Source: Vespula vulgaris
Lineage: Eukaryota > Arthropoda > Insecta > Hymenoptera > Vespidae
Direction of reading: 5' to 3'
Length of the DNA stretch: 64,000 bases
NCBI RefSeq assembly: GCF_905475345.1
Contig: NC_066596.1
Coordinates: 3,282,001-3,346,000 of the forward strand
Shown: positions 38,047 through 49,257 of the stretch, piece after piece
Position numbering within the stretch: position 1 is the stretch's first letter
How the letters are laid out: each line of letters opens with the position of its first letter
Translations under genes and position numbers: made by a program
Notes under the pieces: generated by a model
Databases searched by the model: none
What the model was told of the DNA's origin: nothing
Seen by the model: the letters and a program-made list of their open reading frames with translations, nothing else

Positions 38047-38944
38047 ATGGAATATCTTTCTGTAAAAAGAAGTAAAAATAGAAGAAAAAAACGTAATGTG
38101 AGAAAGCGTCGACGCGAACGTATCAAATTAGAGGTTAAATCAATCAAAAGTCAACGATTGATAGGAGAGCTTGCTGATGTTTCTTTTTGTAAAGAAGAAA
38201 TAATAGCGAACACGATGCAAGCTGATGCGTTTTGGAAAAATTATGCAGCTGCTCAAGAGTGGCAAAAGAGGTATCATTAATTTTTTAGTGCATTAATTTT
38301 TTTTATTTTGTGTTTATTTATTAAATGATCTGTATTGAAAATAATTTCTTTTATCCATAATAAAATTAGTCTATAGTATTTATTTGAACATATTTTTTAT
38401 TTTCTATTTTGAAGGTAGAAAATATTAGAAAATTTTTTTTTTTTACAGGCACAGCGTAACATGGTGGAGATCTCGTTGTTTGGCTTTGGAACATGAGAAT
38501 GAAATATTACGAAATAAAATTAGGTCTTTAATTGGACAAAGTAATAAACAGACTAACAATAAAAAGACTTTTAAACGACAACAGAATAGTTGTAAAAAAG
38601 ATAATAATTTCCAAGATAATCATAAAGACGAGTCTAAAAATGATCAGGATTTAGAATTTCATGTAGATGAGGATATGATGACCTTCTTAGAACAAAGTTT
38701 ACGTCATAAGATGGAGTTGAAACAAAAACGCGAACAAGAATTAGCAGCTAGCAAAAAAGAGAGTATAGTTCCTGTGGAAGGTGGAGCAGCTTGGGCTCAT
38801 ACTCGAAGTAAAGAAGCAAAATTATTATATGGCGATGCCAGTCCCACGATATTGGCTATGGAAACTGCTTTACAGGCCACGATAGAAAGACACAAAGATA
38901 AATCAAAACCTCAATATTGGCCGAATATTCCTTTAAGACTATAA
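38047..38944 (+). CDS. Gemin8: Gem-associated protein 8 (SMN complex)
   Basis: Two exons, 38047-38270 and 38449-38944, joined with AAAAGAG|GTATCA and TTTTACAG|GCAC, give 239 aa. Gemin8 binds SMN and the Gemin6/7 pair in the complex that loads Sm proteins onto spliceosomal snRNAs. The C-terminal 42 residues are diagnostic: AKLLYGDASP, then an AMETALQ helix, then PQYWPNIPLRL as the very end, matching the Gemin8 ending of the form YGDS...AMEAA...YWP.IPL. Residues about 60-105 (FWKNYAAAQEWQKR and WWRSRCLALEHENE) correspond to the N-terminal aromatic/helical part of the family. Residues 7-27 are strongly basic and could be a nuclear signal. The middle is Lys/Asn/Asp-rich and unconserved. A frame open upstream could begin at a TTG at 38014, but the ATG at 38047 is the first real start. 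Same direction as TBC1D15, 1.4 kb apart. Confidence 0.93.
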
Positions 38945-38993
38945 ACTATTTTATTTCTTAGATTGTTTTAATGCGTGTAACTTAAACATTTGT

Positions 38994-38999
38994 AATAAA
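38994..38999 (+). other. Polyadenylation signal of Gemin8
   Basis: AATAAA 50 nt after the Gemin8 stop codon, followed by T-rich sequence. The short 3' UTR fits a compact gene. Confidence 0.6.
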
Positions 39000-39099
39000 A
39001 TAATTTTTCAATTTCATTATCGATATTCACATTTTAAGGCCGTTCATCGCCTTTTTTTATATTTGATATAAAAAAAGGTTATATCCCCCTCCTTCTATA

Positions 39100-39200
39100 C
39101 TTTTACGATAGAGAGAACACTAGCGCCTCTATCGGTAGGCACAGGCGTCGGTGTGCGCATGCGTAATTAGGCTGTTCTCCACTTCCTTTTCCTGCTTTTG
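39100..39200. promoter_or_regulatory. CpG-rich motif cluster with NRF1-like palindrome
   Basis: Just beyond Gemin8 there is TAGCGCCTCTATCGGTAG (39121-39138) and then TGCGCATGCGTA (39154-39165), one base away from the NRF1 palindrome (YGCGCAYGCGCR). Both motif types are typical of housekeeping promoters. No gene was recognised to the right, so the transcript could be non-coding, or the sites may act on Gemin8. Confidence 0.3.
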
Positions 39201-39537
39201 TATAATTACATTTCAATGAGAGTGGTCTTCAGTTGCAGATAGATAATGGATTAAGTATAGGAGAATTCTAAAATAATTTACTGGAGAAGCTTGCAGAAAA
39301 ATGTATTCATGTATTTAGATTTAGATATGTAAAATATATTCATATATTTTAGATTTCAAATATCCTTTTTTTATTCTTACTATTATAATCTTTTATATAT
39401 TATATTTTATATGTTATGTATTAGAATTGTAATAATTGTAAATAATATAGACATGTTGTTCATATTTATCATTGAAGTCACTAACGCTACCAGTTAAAAG
39501 TGGTGAACAGCCTTAAATTACATTCTCGATTCAACTC

Positions 39538-39745
39538 GGCTGGTAAAATAGTTATCTATTTTTAATGACATATTAATTCAGTCGGTAAAACCGCGTCTAC
39601 TATTATCGATAAATTTAAACTTGATTTTCCCAGTAAAGCAGGAATCTATTATTATCGACTGATTTCGGTTGGTCCATGAATATTGTTTTACTATTATTAA
39701 TTAATATTTTATTGATCGGTAAAACAGCGCTCTATTATTACTATT
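39538..39745 (+). repeat. Degenerate tandem repeat (GGTAAAAC...TCTATTATTA type)
   Basis: Four imperfect copies begin near 39540, 39582, 39631 and 39717. They share a core like CGGTAAAACCGCG followed by TCTATTATTATCGA. Spacing is irregular (about 42, 49 and 86 bp). The first copy has lost the GCG part. Function unknown. Confidence 0.55.
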
Positions 39746-42481
39746 TTCCTTTTTTTTGTTTGATAATATAAAGCACTTTTTTCAAAATTAAATCGTCTTA
39801 TTATTACTAAATGTATCAAAATTTTATTTTATTTTATTACATCTATTCAGATTTTATTTGTTTAACCGACTCGAAAATAATTGCTGCGTTTCACTACTAG
39901 TTTCTATTACTCGATTGTATTTGCTCTTTTCTCTTATTAATGTTATAAAATTTTATTGTAGGAAGATTTCAATTTTGAATAATTCGAATTTTAATCATTT
40001 TAGCAATTAAATAATTTTTTCATTAATTAAATTTAATAACAATGCGATATGTTTTATACATTCTATCGCAGATTACATTAATAAATTTGTTTTAATTATC
40101 GGAGATTGAAAATTTGAAAAATGATGCATAAGTGATATAGTTTCAATCATTTTCAATTATTCAAATTATAATTAGGGAAGGAGAGAAAAAGAGAGAGAGA
40201 GAGAGAAATAATTTGAGAAATTTCATGAATCATAGACTTTTACTATCGTCTACTCAAGCTAGTAACGTTATTATAAATATAGCCACATGATTCGCGTTTA
40301 GCAAATGGCATTAGGAGCGCGAGAAGTTCGGGGTTACAGGTCTAAAGTTAAAAGCAATTGTCCTGGAGGCTGCCAAGAGTCGCTTAGAAACGTTATAAAG
40401 AGGTAGGATGCCATGGTCTCTTCTGTGAAAGAGAGTAAAGGACTCGTAATCGTCGTGACAGGAGTAAGAAAGACAGAAAGAGCGAGAGAGGAGTTTCGAA
40501 CGATCGTGCCAGAGGCGATATCGAGACTCTACGCGGGTTTCTCTCTCCATAAATGACACCTAACGCATGAAATATACCGCGGGAAGCAATTAATGGCTAA
40601 TGCGAACGGCCACGCCATAATGTTTCTATATTATTATTACTCGCGTTTGGAACAATCGATTTACGTTGCTTCGAAGCTTGAAAAATCTTTGCGAATATTC
40701 TTTTTGATCGGCGATCTTTTCCTTACCGATAAAAATTCTTCGGAATAAGGTCTGACTTTAATTTCAACAAAGAATCGAAGATAAAGTATCAGCTGTAAAA
40801 TATTACTCAAATACTTTATTCAAAAATCATAGCTAATTTTTCTAATTTTTTCTATTTTCTTCAAATTGCAAGAGAATTCTTGATCGAAAACGAGAGACTG
40901 GAGATATTGAAAGAGTGGATAATTAATCGAATAATTATCTCGATTTCTATTTAAATCGTACGATCAAGTCGATTGACTTTATAACAATTTTGCTTGCCTA
41001 TACGATCGGTTAATCGACTATCCGTAAATTTATAAATCTAAACTGGAATAGAATTCATTTGATTTTGAAAAATATTGAGGAGCAGCTTTTCGAGATATAT
41101 GTATATGATAGAGGATTGATCGAGGTCTCTCCACGCGAAGACACGTTCTGCTAGTAGATATATCGTGCATAGATTAGACGAAAAGAAAAGAAAAGGAAAA
41201 TAAAGAGGGTAGAGAGAACGTAAAGAAGAGCCTACCTCGACCCGTCAATACGTTATCTCTAAGCGGAGCCGTTGACACGGACCGTAGAATTCCGAAACCA
41301 GTTCGTGAGACTTTAACATCGATACTTTGCTTTGGAGAAAGCACCTAATTATCGAGATAACGCGTTTCGCCGTGTCGATACTGCTTCACGTGTATCGACC
41401 CGTATTCTATCTTTCTACCATATACTCCCACGGGATCTTGAAACTTGTTGTTTCTAAGAGAGCTTGCTCATCCTTTCCTTTTCCGATTTTTTCCTTCTTT
41501 TTTATATTCGTCACTTTCATGAAGAATAAAATATCTTACAATTAGCCGAATAAACTATTCGAACGGAAATTGTAATTTTTATTTCTGCTTTAATTACTTC
41601 GTTTTAATACTTCGACATAATTAAAATATAATGCACGGCATAATTATTTTAATTCTCACATATTACTTGTTTATATAGACATAGAAGAATTTTAAAAGGC
41701 GCAAGAATGGACTGAACCGATTGACGATGCAGTATCGATATATTTGATACTTTGGATTTGATTTATTTAAAAATTATTCTTTTATAATGATCAAGAGAAC
41801 AAGTAAGTATATTCATCCTTGAAAAAAAAAAAACAATTCCTTTTATGTAATATAATTTGAAGAATACGGTAGTAATTAAGAACGTAAGATAAGATATATC
41901 TTTTAATATCTCAAATAACGTAGACTACTTTCATAATTACTGGCTCGTATAATACATTATAAAATAGTTGAAATGCGAGGTAATCAAATGAACTTGTTTC
42001 TTTTTTTTTCTTTTCGACTTCGTTTAAAAATGTCTCATGCTGAAGTTAAGAGACGTAACGTAAATGCAGTGTTTCCCTTGATCTTCTTCCATATAAGATT
42101 TCTTGGACGATAATTTCCAACGTGTTTGATATTTGAGTCTCGCAGAAAATACCGTTTTCTATCTTTTCCTTCGAGGCAGAAAGACTGTGTCTTCCTCTAG
42201 GAAGCTTCAGAGAGTATATACACAAGTATATACGTATAATGTATATATCTATATCCATATATGTACTTATACATGCATACATATATCGTAATGTATATGC
42301 ATACGAGAGATATCTTATGCTACGCGACGACTTTCATTTAGATCTTTATCGATCAACTTTCACGATATAGTCGCCATGCATGTATGTTGTATGTTGCGTT
42401 GCATCGTCCATGACGTAGCTTTCCCGTGAACATTATATCGAAGAATTATATATCATTTCATCTTGGTCTCGTTGGTAGGGT

Positions 42482-42551
42482 AGAGAAGAGAAGAGAAGAG
42501 AAGAGAAGAGAAGAGAAGAGAAGAGAAGAGAAGAGAAGAGAAGAGAAGAGA
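42482..42551. repeat. (AAGAG)n pentanucleotide microsatellite
   Basis: About 14 perfect AAGAG units. It is the only long perfect pentanucleotide array in the window. AAGAG arrays are a known heterochromatic satellite in Drosophila, but one short array is no evidence for that here. Confidence 0.97.
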
Positions 42552-44387
42552 TCGTATACGTTCTCTAGGGTGATTGAAATAAATCCTAAAGTTTTACTAA
42601 GACAATGATAAGAATCATAGCTGTCCGGTTAAAGTACAAAAGTAAAGAGAAAAAAAAAAGGAAAGAAGAAAATAAAAAGATACTGTTTTATATTTTAGAT
42701 TGGTTATCTAGATGATCGAAGCTTTGATCAATGAAGACGGATCGAGAGAATGACCTTTCCATCCTTCTTTTCTTTTTCTTTTGAGAGGAAATCATGGTAA
42801 AAGGAGTCACGATATCGTACCAAACGAAAAAAAGAGAAGTTCGCTCGAGACCGTTCGAAAGAGAGAAAGAGAGAGAGAGAGAAAGCTCCTGGAATCACTT
42901 CCTCCATTTCCATTGGACCGATTTTGTACGGAGAATCGCTAAGTGCATTCGTGTGCTTTTTTTCTACGCTTCTCACTCGGTATCTCCCCTTTCTCAGCCT
43001 ACTTCAAAATCGTTCTCAGGCAGGTATAACCGCGACTTGGTTGGTGTCCACCTTTCGTGTAAGATGGCGACGAGGAAAGAAGAGGAGGGTTTGCTTTTTA
43101 TCGCGCTGGTGTCATTAGCGAGCAGCAATGAGAGTCCTATAAGTTCGTATCAAGGATCCAGAAGTCGAAAAGTTCCTCCTCTTTCTGCGACGAGGAAGGA
43201 CGAAAGAGAGATCTGCTTTCTGCATCGTACCATCGTTCTCGTTATTAGGATCACTCCTCCTCCTCCTTCTTCTCCTCCTCTTCGTCCTCTTCGTCCTTTT
43301 CCTCCTCCTCCGCTTCACCTTCTTATTCTTCGTCTTCTTCGTCTTCGTTCTCCTCTTTCTTCTTTCTCCTTCTCGCCATCGTCCTTTTCTTCCGCTCTTA
43401 AAATCATGGCCGCACGTAACCGTCTACTGATTATATGGATTCGGCGATGATTTCTGATGATGCCTCCGACCCTCGAAATGGTAAAATAATACAGTGTCGT
43501 CTCCTAGCCCGGACCCAAAGGGTCCTGTGGGCCGGTTCGTTAGCGGGGCCTTGGCGCGAGGCACCCTGTCATTATGCGGCTGGTCTCCATCACCCCCACC
43601 ACTAACCAATTTTCGCTGCACCCAACTCGTCGCAGCTTCGATAAAGCTTCGTCTTTTTCCTCTTCCTCTTCCTCCTCCTACTCTTCCTCTTATTCTTTTT
43701 CTTCTTCTTCTTCTTCTTCTTCGTCTTCATCTTCTTCTTCGTCTTCATCTTCTTTTCTTCTTTTCATTTTTATTCTTGTTCCTTTTTCTACATTTATACA
43801 CGAGCTAGAACTCCAATGTTTCTCCTCATTTTTTTTCCTTATCATTTAACACATATACATTCTGAGATTTAATAAAAATAGAACTGTTAGAAAGCGAAGA
43901 CTTTCCAATTCAAAAGTCGTCAAAGATGAACGCGATCTATCGATCTATCGATCGATGACAAAGACTTTCGTCTTTTACCATTCCACTTCTTCTATTTCCT
44001 CTTTTTGCACATTTCTCCACGAGTTAGAACTCTTGCCAATCCTTTTCCCTATTCTTCTTATCGTGGCAAGTAAGTATGCATGTAAGTACACGTTCTAGGT
44101 TTGAAAATAGAGCTCGTGTTAGAAAGCAAAGACTTTCCAAGTCAGAAGATACCAAAGACACGAACGTGATCCCTCATACAATCGTCGAAAAGGAAGGTTC
44201 TCTACGTTGAGGGACTCTACCGGAATATGTCCTCCTTTCGCTCTTCGACTCTCTGAATAAGATTTTTAGGAAATTCGAGCGAGCATCGAGCGCGAAACTC
44301 TAGAGGCAGTAACGACTACTGCGGACATTTGAAACTCGTAACTCGATCACGTTCTCTCAGGTCTTTCGGGTAAAGCAAGACAAAGAA

Positions 44388-44389
<2 letters not shown>

Positions 44390-44431
<42 letters not shown>
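44390..44431. repeat. (GA)n microsatellite
   Basis: About 18 GA units upstream of dachsous; a second impure run lies at 44920-44987. Confidence 0.93.
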
Positions 44432-44436
<5 letters not shown>

Positions 44437-44946
44437 TCGTGTCTTCGTAAGCGACTTATTACTCCTTTTCTTCTTCCTCTTCTCTCGCCGCCATTTTTTT
44501 CTCTTGTCTTCCATTGTCTTCCTATTCTCGTGATCGATGATCAATGAGAGACAACATTGTTAAAGAAACCAAATTCGCGACTTCCTTTTTCGAATTTTTA
44601 GGAAAAAGCTTTGCATTCAAGGTTTTGCTTCAGTGAGCAGCAACCTTGAAGAATTTGTTGTTAGTGTAGGTGGTCGTCGTAGTCGGTAATCATTTCGCTT
44701 AATGACGAAGACCGACAGCGAGGTCCTTTCCTTTCTACGGGCTCAGATTATCGCACCGTTCTTCTCTCTCTTTCTCTCTCTCTTTCTCTCTCTCCCTCTC
44801 TCTTTCTTTCTGTGTTATCCACGGACTCTGTAATTTTCTTCTAGCGACCGTGCCACCACGTCGCGCCGAAATTGGTGTACGATGGAAAGATTTCGTGGAA
44901 ACTTTTGGTTCACGAGAGAAAGAGAAAGAGACAGAGAAAGAGAAAA

Positions 44947-44990
<44 letters not shown>

Positions 44991-46136
44991 AAGAGGAGGA
45001 AAAAGAAAAAGAAGAAGAAGAAGGGTAAGACGAAATGGTGGCACTTTTGCTTCGGCGGTCGAAGATCAGAAGAAGAAAAGGTCGAGAAAGAAAAATGGTG
45101 TTGATTCGAAAGCATTGATTCGAAAAGAGAGGTAAATAATGAAAAATTTTTCGGGGTTTTCTATTCTTTCTGATTTTCCAAGAAAACGATGAACTTTTCG
45201 AGGTAGGAAAAACTTTTCCTTTCTAATCGAAATGAAAATGTCGTATTTTTATTTTCTTTTTCCAAGAAAAAATACGATAAAAAGATATTTCCAATCACAT
45301 CGATGATTCTTCTCCTTTCTTTCTCTTTCGTTTTCTTTTTCTTTTCTTTTTTTTTTTCAACAAATTTGTATTCCTCCTTTTAATGGGAACATTGCCAATG
45401 TCCGATTTTACATCGGACAGGAAAAACATATCGATGATTGGAATCGACCAAAGGTAAGGTTCGATAGGTCAGTCCGATAGTTTGGTATTTCAATTGGAAA
45501 GTTTTCTACCTTTCGACGGAAGCCTTATTGTACTGCACGAGGAGAGACAACACCGTAGAGATCAGAAAATTGCTGAGTTTCGAGTGAAAGGACTTGGTCG
45601 ATTCGCGTGCCATTATAATTTACTTTCATGTTCCTGAGAAGTAACGTGATTTCCAACACGGGGGCCTGTGGCCAAATCGAAGGAACCTCGGGAACCGTGT
45701 TATTACCAAAGGCTTTCGCCGCGTTATGGATTTCTGCGGACGATCCTAAATGGATTTTGACGGTACTCGGACGAAGCTGCGCATCACCGTAGAAAATTTA
45801 CTACGTAACGAACGACGATGATACTTTTTCCTTCGTTCCTTTTCTTTTCCTTATCTTTTTTTCTCCTTTTTGGTATATACATATTTCTTTTGGTTTACGT
45901 TCGTTTACATCTTGCAGGGATCCGTCGTCAGAAAAGGCATTGATCGATTTTCAGACAGGAAGAGTTGATACTTTCCGAAAATTAAATTAAAACAACGAAA
46001 ATACATACGTAAGATGAAAATAAGATATGATAAAATTAATACTTCTTTCAATTAGCATCGAATCATTAAATTAATAAGACGAATTCACAAGTACGTTCTT
46101 ATCTTGGTTATGAATCAGTAAGGCATAAAAATCGAC

Positions 46137-46218
46137 CTAAGGTTTTCTCATCTTATCATCATCATGATTATCATCATCATCATCATCATCCTGCTCATCC
46201 TCATCCTCATTATTATTG

Positions 46219-46262
<44 letters not shown>

Positions 46263-46617
46263 GAATTGTTTCTGACTTTTTATCATTAAAAAGAGAGCTT
46301 CCGTATAGGTGGGATAATTTCCGGGAAGTAAATAGGGTATGCGTAACAACGTACTTTCGAGGTCGAGACTCATTCCTGCTTCCAGCACCTGCAAAAGATC
46401 AGGCCGTGCACTCGATGCTTGGGCAAACAATACGAACGATGATGCACCGTCCCGAGCGCATTGTCCGTAGCGAGTAGTAGTAGGCGGCGGATTTATCTGC
46501 CTACTCGTAGAGTCAGGTAGAGGAGTCCAAGGGTCCTCGACCCTCGGGACACGTCGCACTGTCCGACGGAACCGATGGATCTTCTTCTCCTCCTCCTCCT
46601 CCTCTTTCTCCTCTTTC

Positions 46618-46670
<53 letters not shown>

Positions 46671-46787
46671 CTTCTCTTCCTCCTCCTGCCTTTCCATCTT
46701 GTCTTCGTCGTCTTCTTCTTCTTCTTCTTTTCCTTCTCCTTTTCTTTTCCCGTTCCGGCCTGTTTTCGCGCGGTCGATGCCACGCAC
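46137..46787 (-). other. Long ORF dominated by triplet repeats, partly non-repetitive
   Basis: A 216-codon minus-strand frame: a poly-Glu part (GAG/GAA repeat, 46570-46700), then about 85 residues of ordinary composition (46265-46520; e.g. SFVLFAQASSARPD and LPGNYPTYTEALF), then poly-Asn and Asp runs from ATT and ATC repeats. Triplet arrays lacking stops stretch frames artificially. The middle part is open by itself but matches nothing I know. A CTTTTGCAG inside it could be a splice acceptor. I give it low weight as a gene. Confidence 0.2.
46150..46262. repeat. ATC/ATT trinucleotide array
   Basis: ATC repeats change into about 17 ATT units. A separate CTC/CTT array lies at 46576-46690. Confidence 0.9.
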
Positions 46788-47704
46788 CTAGATATCATTA
46801 CATAAATGATATTTTTGTGGATCGATCTTCGTGCATCTTTGGAGAGATAAGAGAGAGAGAAAAGGAAAGTAGAGAAAAAGAGGAGAAAAAAATTGAAGCG
46901 ATATCGTCATTTTTCGCTAGCCAACTCTGCGTGACATGTACGATTTCCAGTTTGGCATTTCGATGTTCAGAAAGAAGAAGAAGAAGAAGAAGTAGAAGAA
47001 ATAGAAGAAGCAGCAGAAAAAGAAGGAGAGGAAGAAGAAGAAATAAAAATCAAGATTGGACGGGGAAATTTTACTCGATATCCTCGCGCTCGCGTAGGAA
47101 AGAAAGAAAGATGTTAAATCACGCGATACGCGCGGAAAGTTGGCGGGTATGTTCACCGCAAGCGAGGTCGAATTCCTTTCGAGATAGAGAGAATCCTGGC
47201 ATTGGTTTCACGTATCTCAATGCGGTCACGACGACGTTGTTCACGATCGATCATGATCGAGTTGGAGGTGCTTACTAAAAAACATTTTCCATGTATCTTA
47301 TTCGAATTAAATCAATTTTTTTTCTCGACTTTATCAAACAGATCAAGATCATCGTACGAGAGACAGAAAGAGAAAAAAAAAATAAATTCAAAGTTAGGAA
47401 TCTACGTAGAATAAACAGAGAGATCGGAAAAGAGATCGGAGTTGGAAAGAAATGAGAGCGTCGTCGGAAGGAGGGTGTAAGAGAAGAGTGCGCGTTCCCT
47501 GAGTCGCTTTCCTCGTCACGTCACGAAATTCCAGGACCTTTGGCACGGGCGTACAGGAGGTTCGTATGGCCGAGCGCGGAATGAGCGCCGACGGTAAGTC
47601 AGTTCCTCGCATACCGGGCGCTCAGGTAGGTAGGTAGCAAGGAGGTAGAGAGAGGACAAGGGAGAAGAGAGCGTGCGCGCGCGCGTGAGCTCGAAGAACA
47701 GAGA

Positions 47705-47758
47705 GAGCGAGAGCGAGAGCGAGAGCGAGAAAAAGAGAGAGAGAGAGAGAGAGAAAGA
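47705..47758. repeat. (GA)n / GAGCGA tract in dachsous promoter region
   Basis: GAGCGA units run into pure GA repeats. GAGAG is the core site of the GAGA factor (Trl) in insects, so the array could be regulatory as well as a microsatellite. Confidence 0.85.
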
Positions 47759-49170
47759 GTATAGTAGAGTCTAGGTGCTCGCTGCCGTGCCGCGCGTTGA
47801 ATGCCTGGGCCCGGAGTGTATCAGGCCCCGAGTGTATCGGAGTGCGCTCCCCTCTCCAAGATGGCCGCCGCTCGGGTCCAGCCGGGTCCCCCTGACTGAG
47901 GCAGCCGAGTTGGTCGAGTCAGGGGAAGGGTAGGCCTTGCAGGTGCCGCCATGTCAGTGCATGCCTAACCTCGAAGCCGCGCGGAACGGACGCTGGCCCG
48001 AACAACGCGACACCTCGTGCCCGCGAATCGTCTCGTTTCGTTCGACCGAATACGAGCGGATTTCTTGCCTTCTCGCGAGCGGGGATTATTGGAAGAGATC
48101 GAAGGAACGGCGTCGATCGAGCTTCTCTTCTATTTTATATACTGTGACCGGTTTTTCTCGCGGATATCTATACGTATGTATGAACGTGTGTATATGTATA
48201 TATATATATATGTATGTACGTATGTATATATACATATATATGTATATATATGTATAGTTACACTCTTACACGTACAAGGAGTTAAGGTGTTACGAAAAGA
48301 TATACGATCGAGACGCACATCGTGGACATAGTCCGGTCCTATTAAAAAAGTCCATAGAAGAGAAAGCAAAGAAAGAGATCGGTAGCCGCGGAAATCGCAG
48401 TTTTCGTATCGTTATTGTATCGGCTATCTCGTCGCGAGTGAGCGGTTTCGTGCGAGTTCAGGAGCAGACACGACCCTGGATCCTTTCGGTCGTTCACTCC
48501 CGCTTGAGCCTGGATCCTTTTCTATGATACAAGCGCCGTTGGATAAGCCGAGCATCGTCTCGGACGTTCCTCGTACCAGGTAGAACGGAACGCAAAGCTG
48601 GTACGAGATGACGAGCGGCGGAGGAGAAGCGAAAGGATCGCGCCAGGTTCGCGACCGGTCTTGTTGACCATCCGGTTATCGTCGGTGGATCTAACGCGAG
48701 GAATGTACGATATCTCGCGGCGCGTATATGCTCGGTGACAGTGAGTACGGATGATAGGGTAAAGCAGTTGTATATTTTATGCTGGAAAAAGAGGTTCGTC
48801 GGAAAGTGTGTGTCGAGTCGTCGCGGACGAAGGAGGATCGAGAGAGAAAGAGAGATGAGGTGATTGTGTTTGGTGGTTGGTGCTGGTGGGTGATAAAATT
48901 TGACTGGAAAGGTGATAGAAAGGAGATCTAGGAAGATCAAGAGAGATCGAGAGAAATCAAGATAGAGGTAGAGATAGAGATAGATAGATAGAGAGAGAGA
49001 GAGAGGGAGGAGTTTGGAGTAGTCGGAGGTGGGAGCTAGACAAGGTGGAAGATCCTGGAGAAGAAGAGGGAAGCGAGGAAGAGGAGGATATACCGTCGTT
49101 GAAGGATCGGTCCGAGGATGGAAGGGTCGAGATAATAAAAGGAGAGAGGAGTGTAGAGCAGAGTAGAAGG

Positions 49171-49171
<1 letters not shown>

Positions 49172-49218
<47 letters not shown>

Positions 49219-49219
49219 T
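49172..49219. repeat. (GA)n in dachsous 5' leader
   Basis: About 23 GA units, lightly interrupted, only 40 bp before the dachsous start codon, so very probably in the 5' UTR. Confidence 0.93.
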
Positions 49220-49257
49220 AGAGGCGGTTAGCAGGAGGAGGCCGGGAGGAGGCCAGG

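Larger units (their letters stand above)
39201..47480. other. Non-coding region between Gemin8 and dachsous
   Basis: No gene could be supported. It holds a degenerate repeat at 39538-39745, a CpG-richer block at 40300-40560 with a TATAAC sequence on the minus strand, an (AAGAG)n array, TCT/CCT triplet runs at 43255-43420 and 43660-43760, a GC-rich patch at 43490-43640, GA arrays near 44400 and 44960, and ATT and CTC triplet arrays at 46150-46690. Long frames at 42794-43450 (plus) and 46137-46787 (minus) are mainly translated repeats. GC and CpG rise steadily toward dachsous, so part may be its upstream regulatory DNA. Confidence 0.5.
47480..49257 (+). promoter_or_regulatory. ds: dachsous promoter region and 5' leader
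   Basis: The most GC- and CpG-rich non-coding part of the window, ending at the dachsous ATG. Notable pieces: initiator-like GTCAGTT near 47598 and GTCAGTG near 47955, a (CG)n tract GCGTGCGCGCGCGCGT at 47671-47686, GA arrays at 47705-47758 and 49172-49219, and CAAGATGGCCGCC at 47858-47870 (YY1/Pho-like core). Several out-of-frame ATGs occur, so the transcription start and any leader introns cannot be fixed by eye. Confidence 0.45.

Noticed and set aside
42794..43450. 218-codon plus-strand ORF
   Set aside because: Its length comes from TCT/CCT triplet tracts and GA runs. The remainder has no domain and overlaps equally open frames on the other strand.
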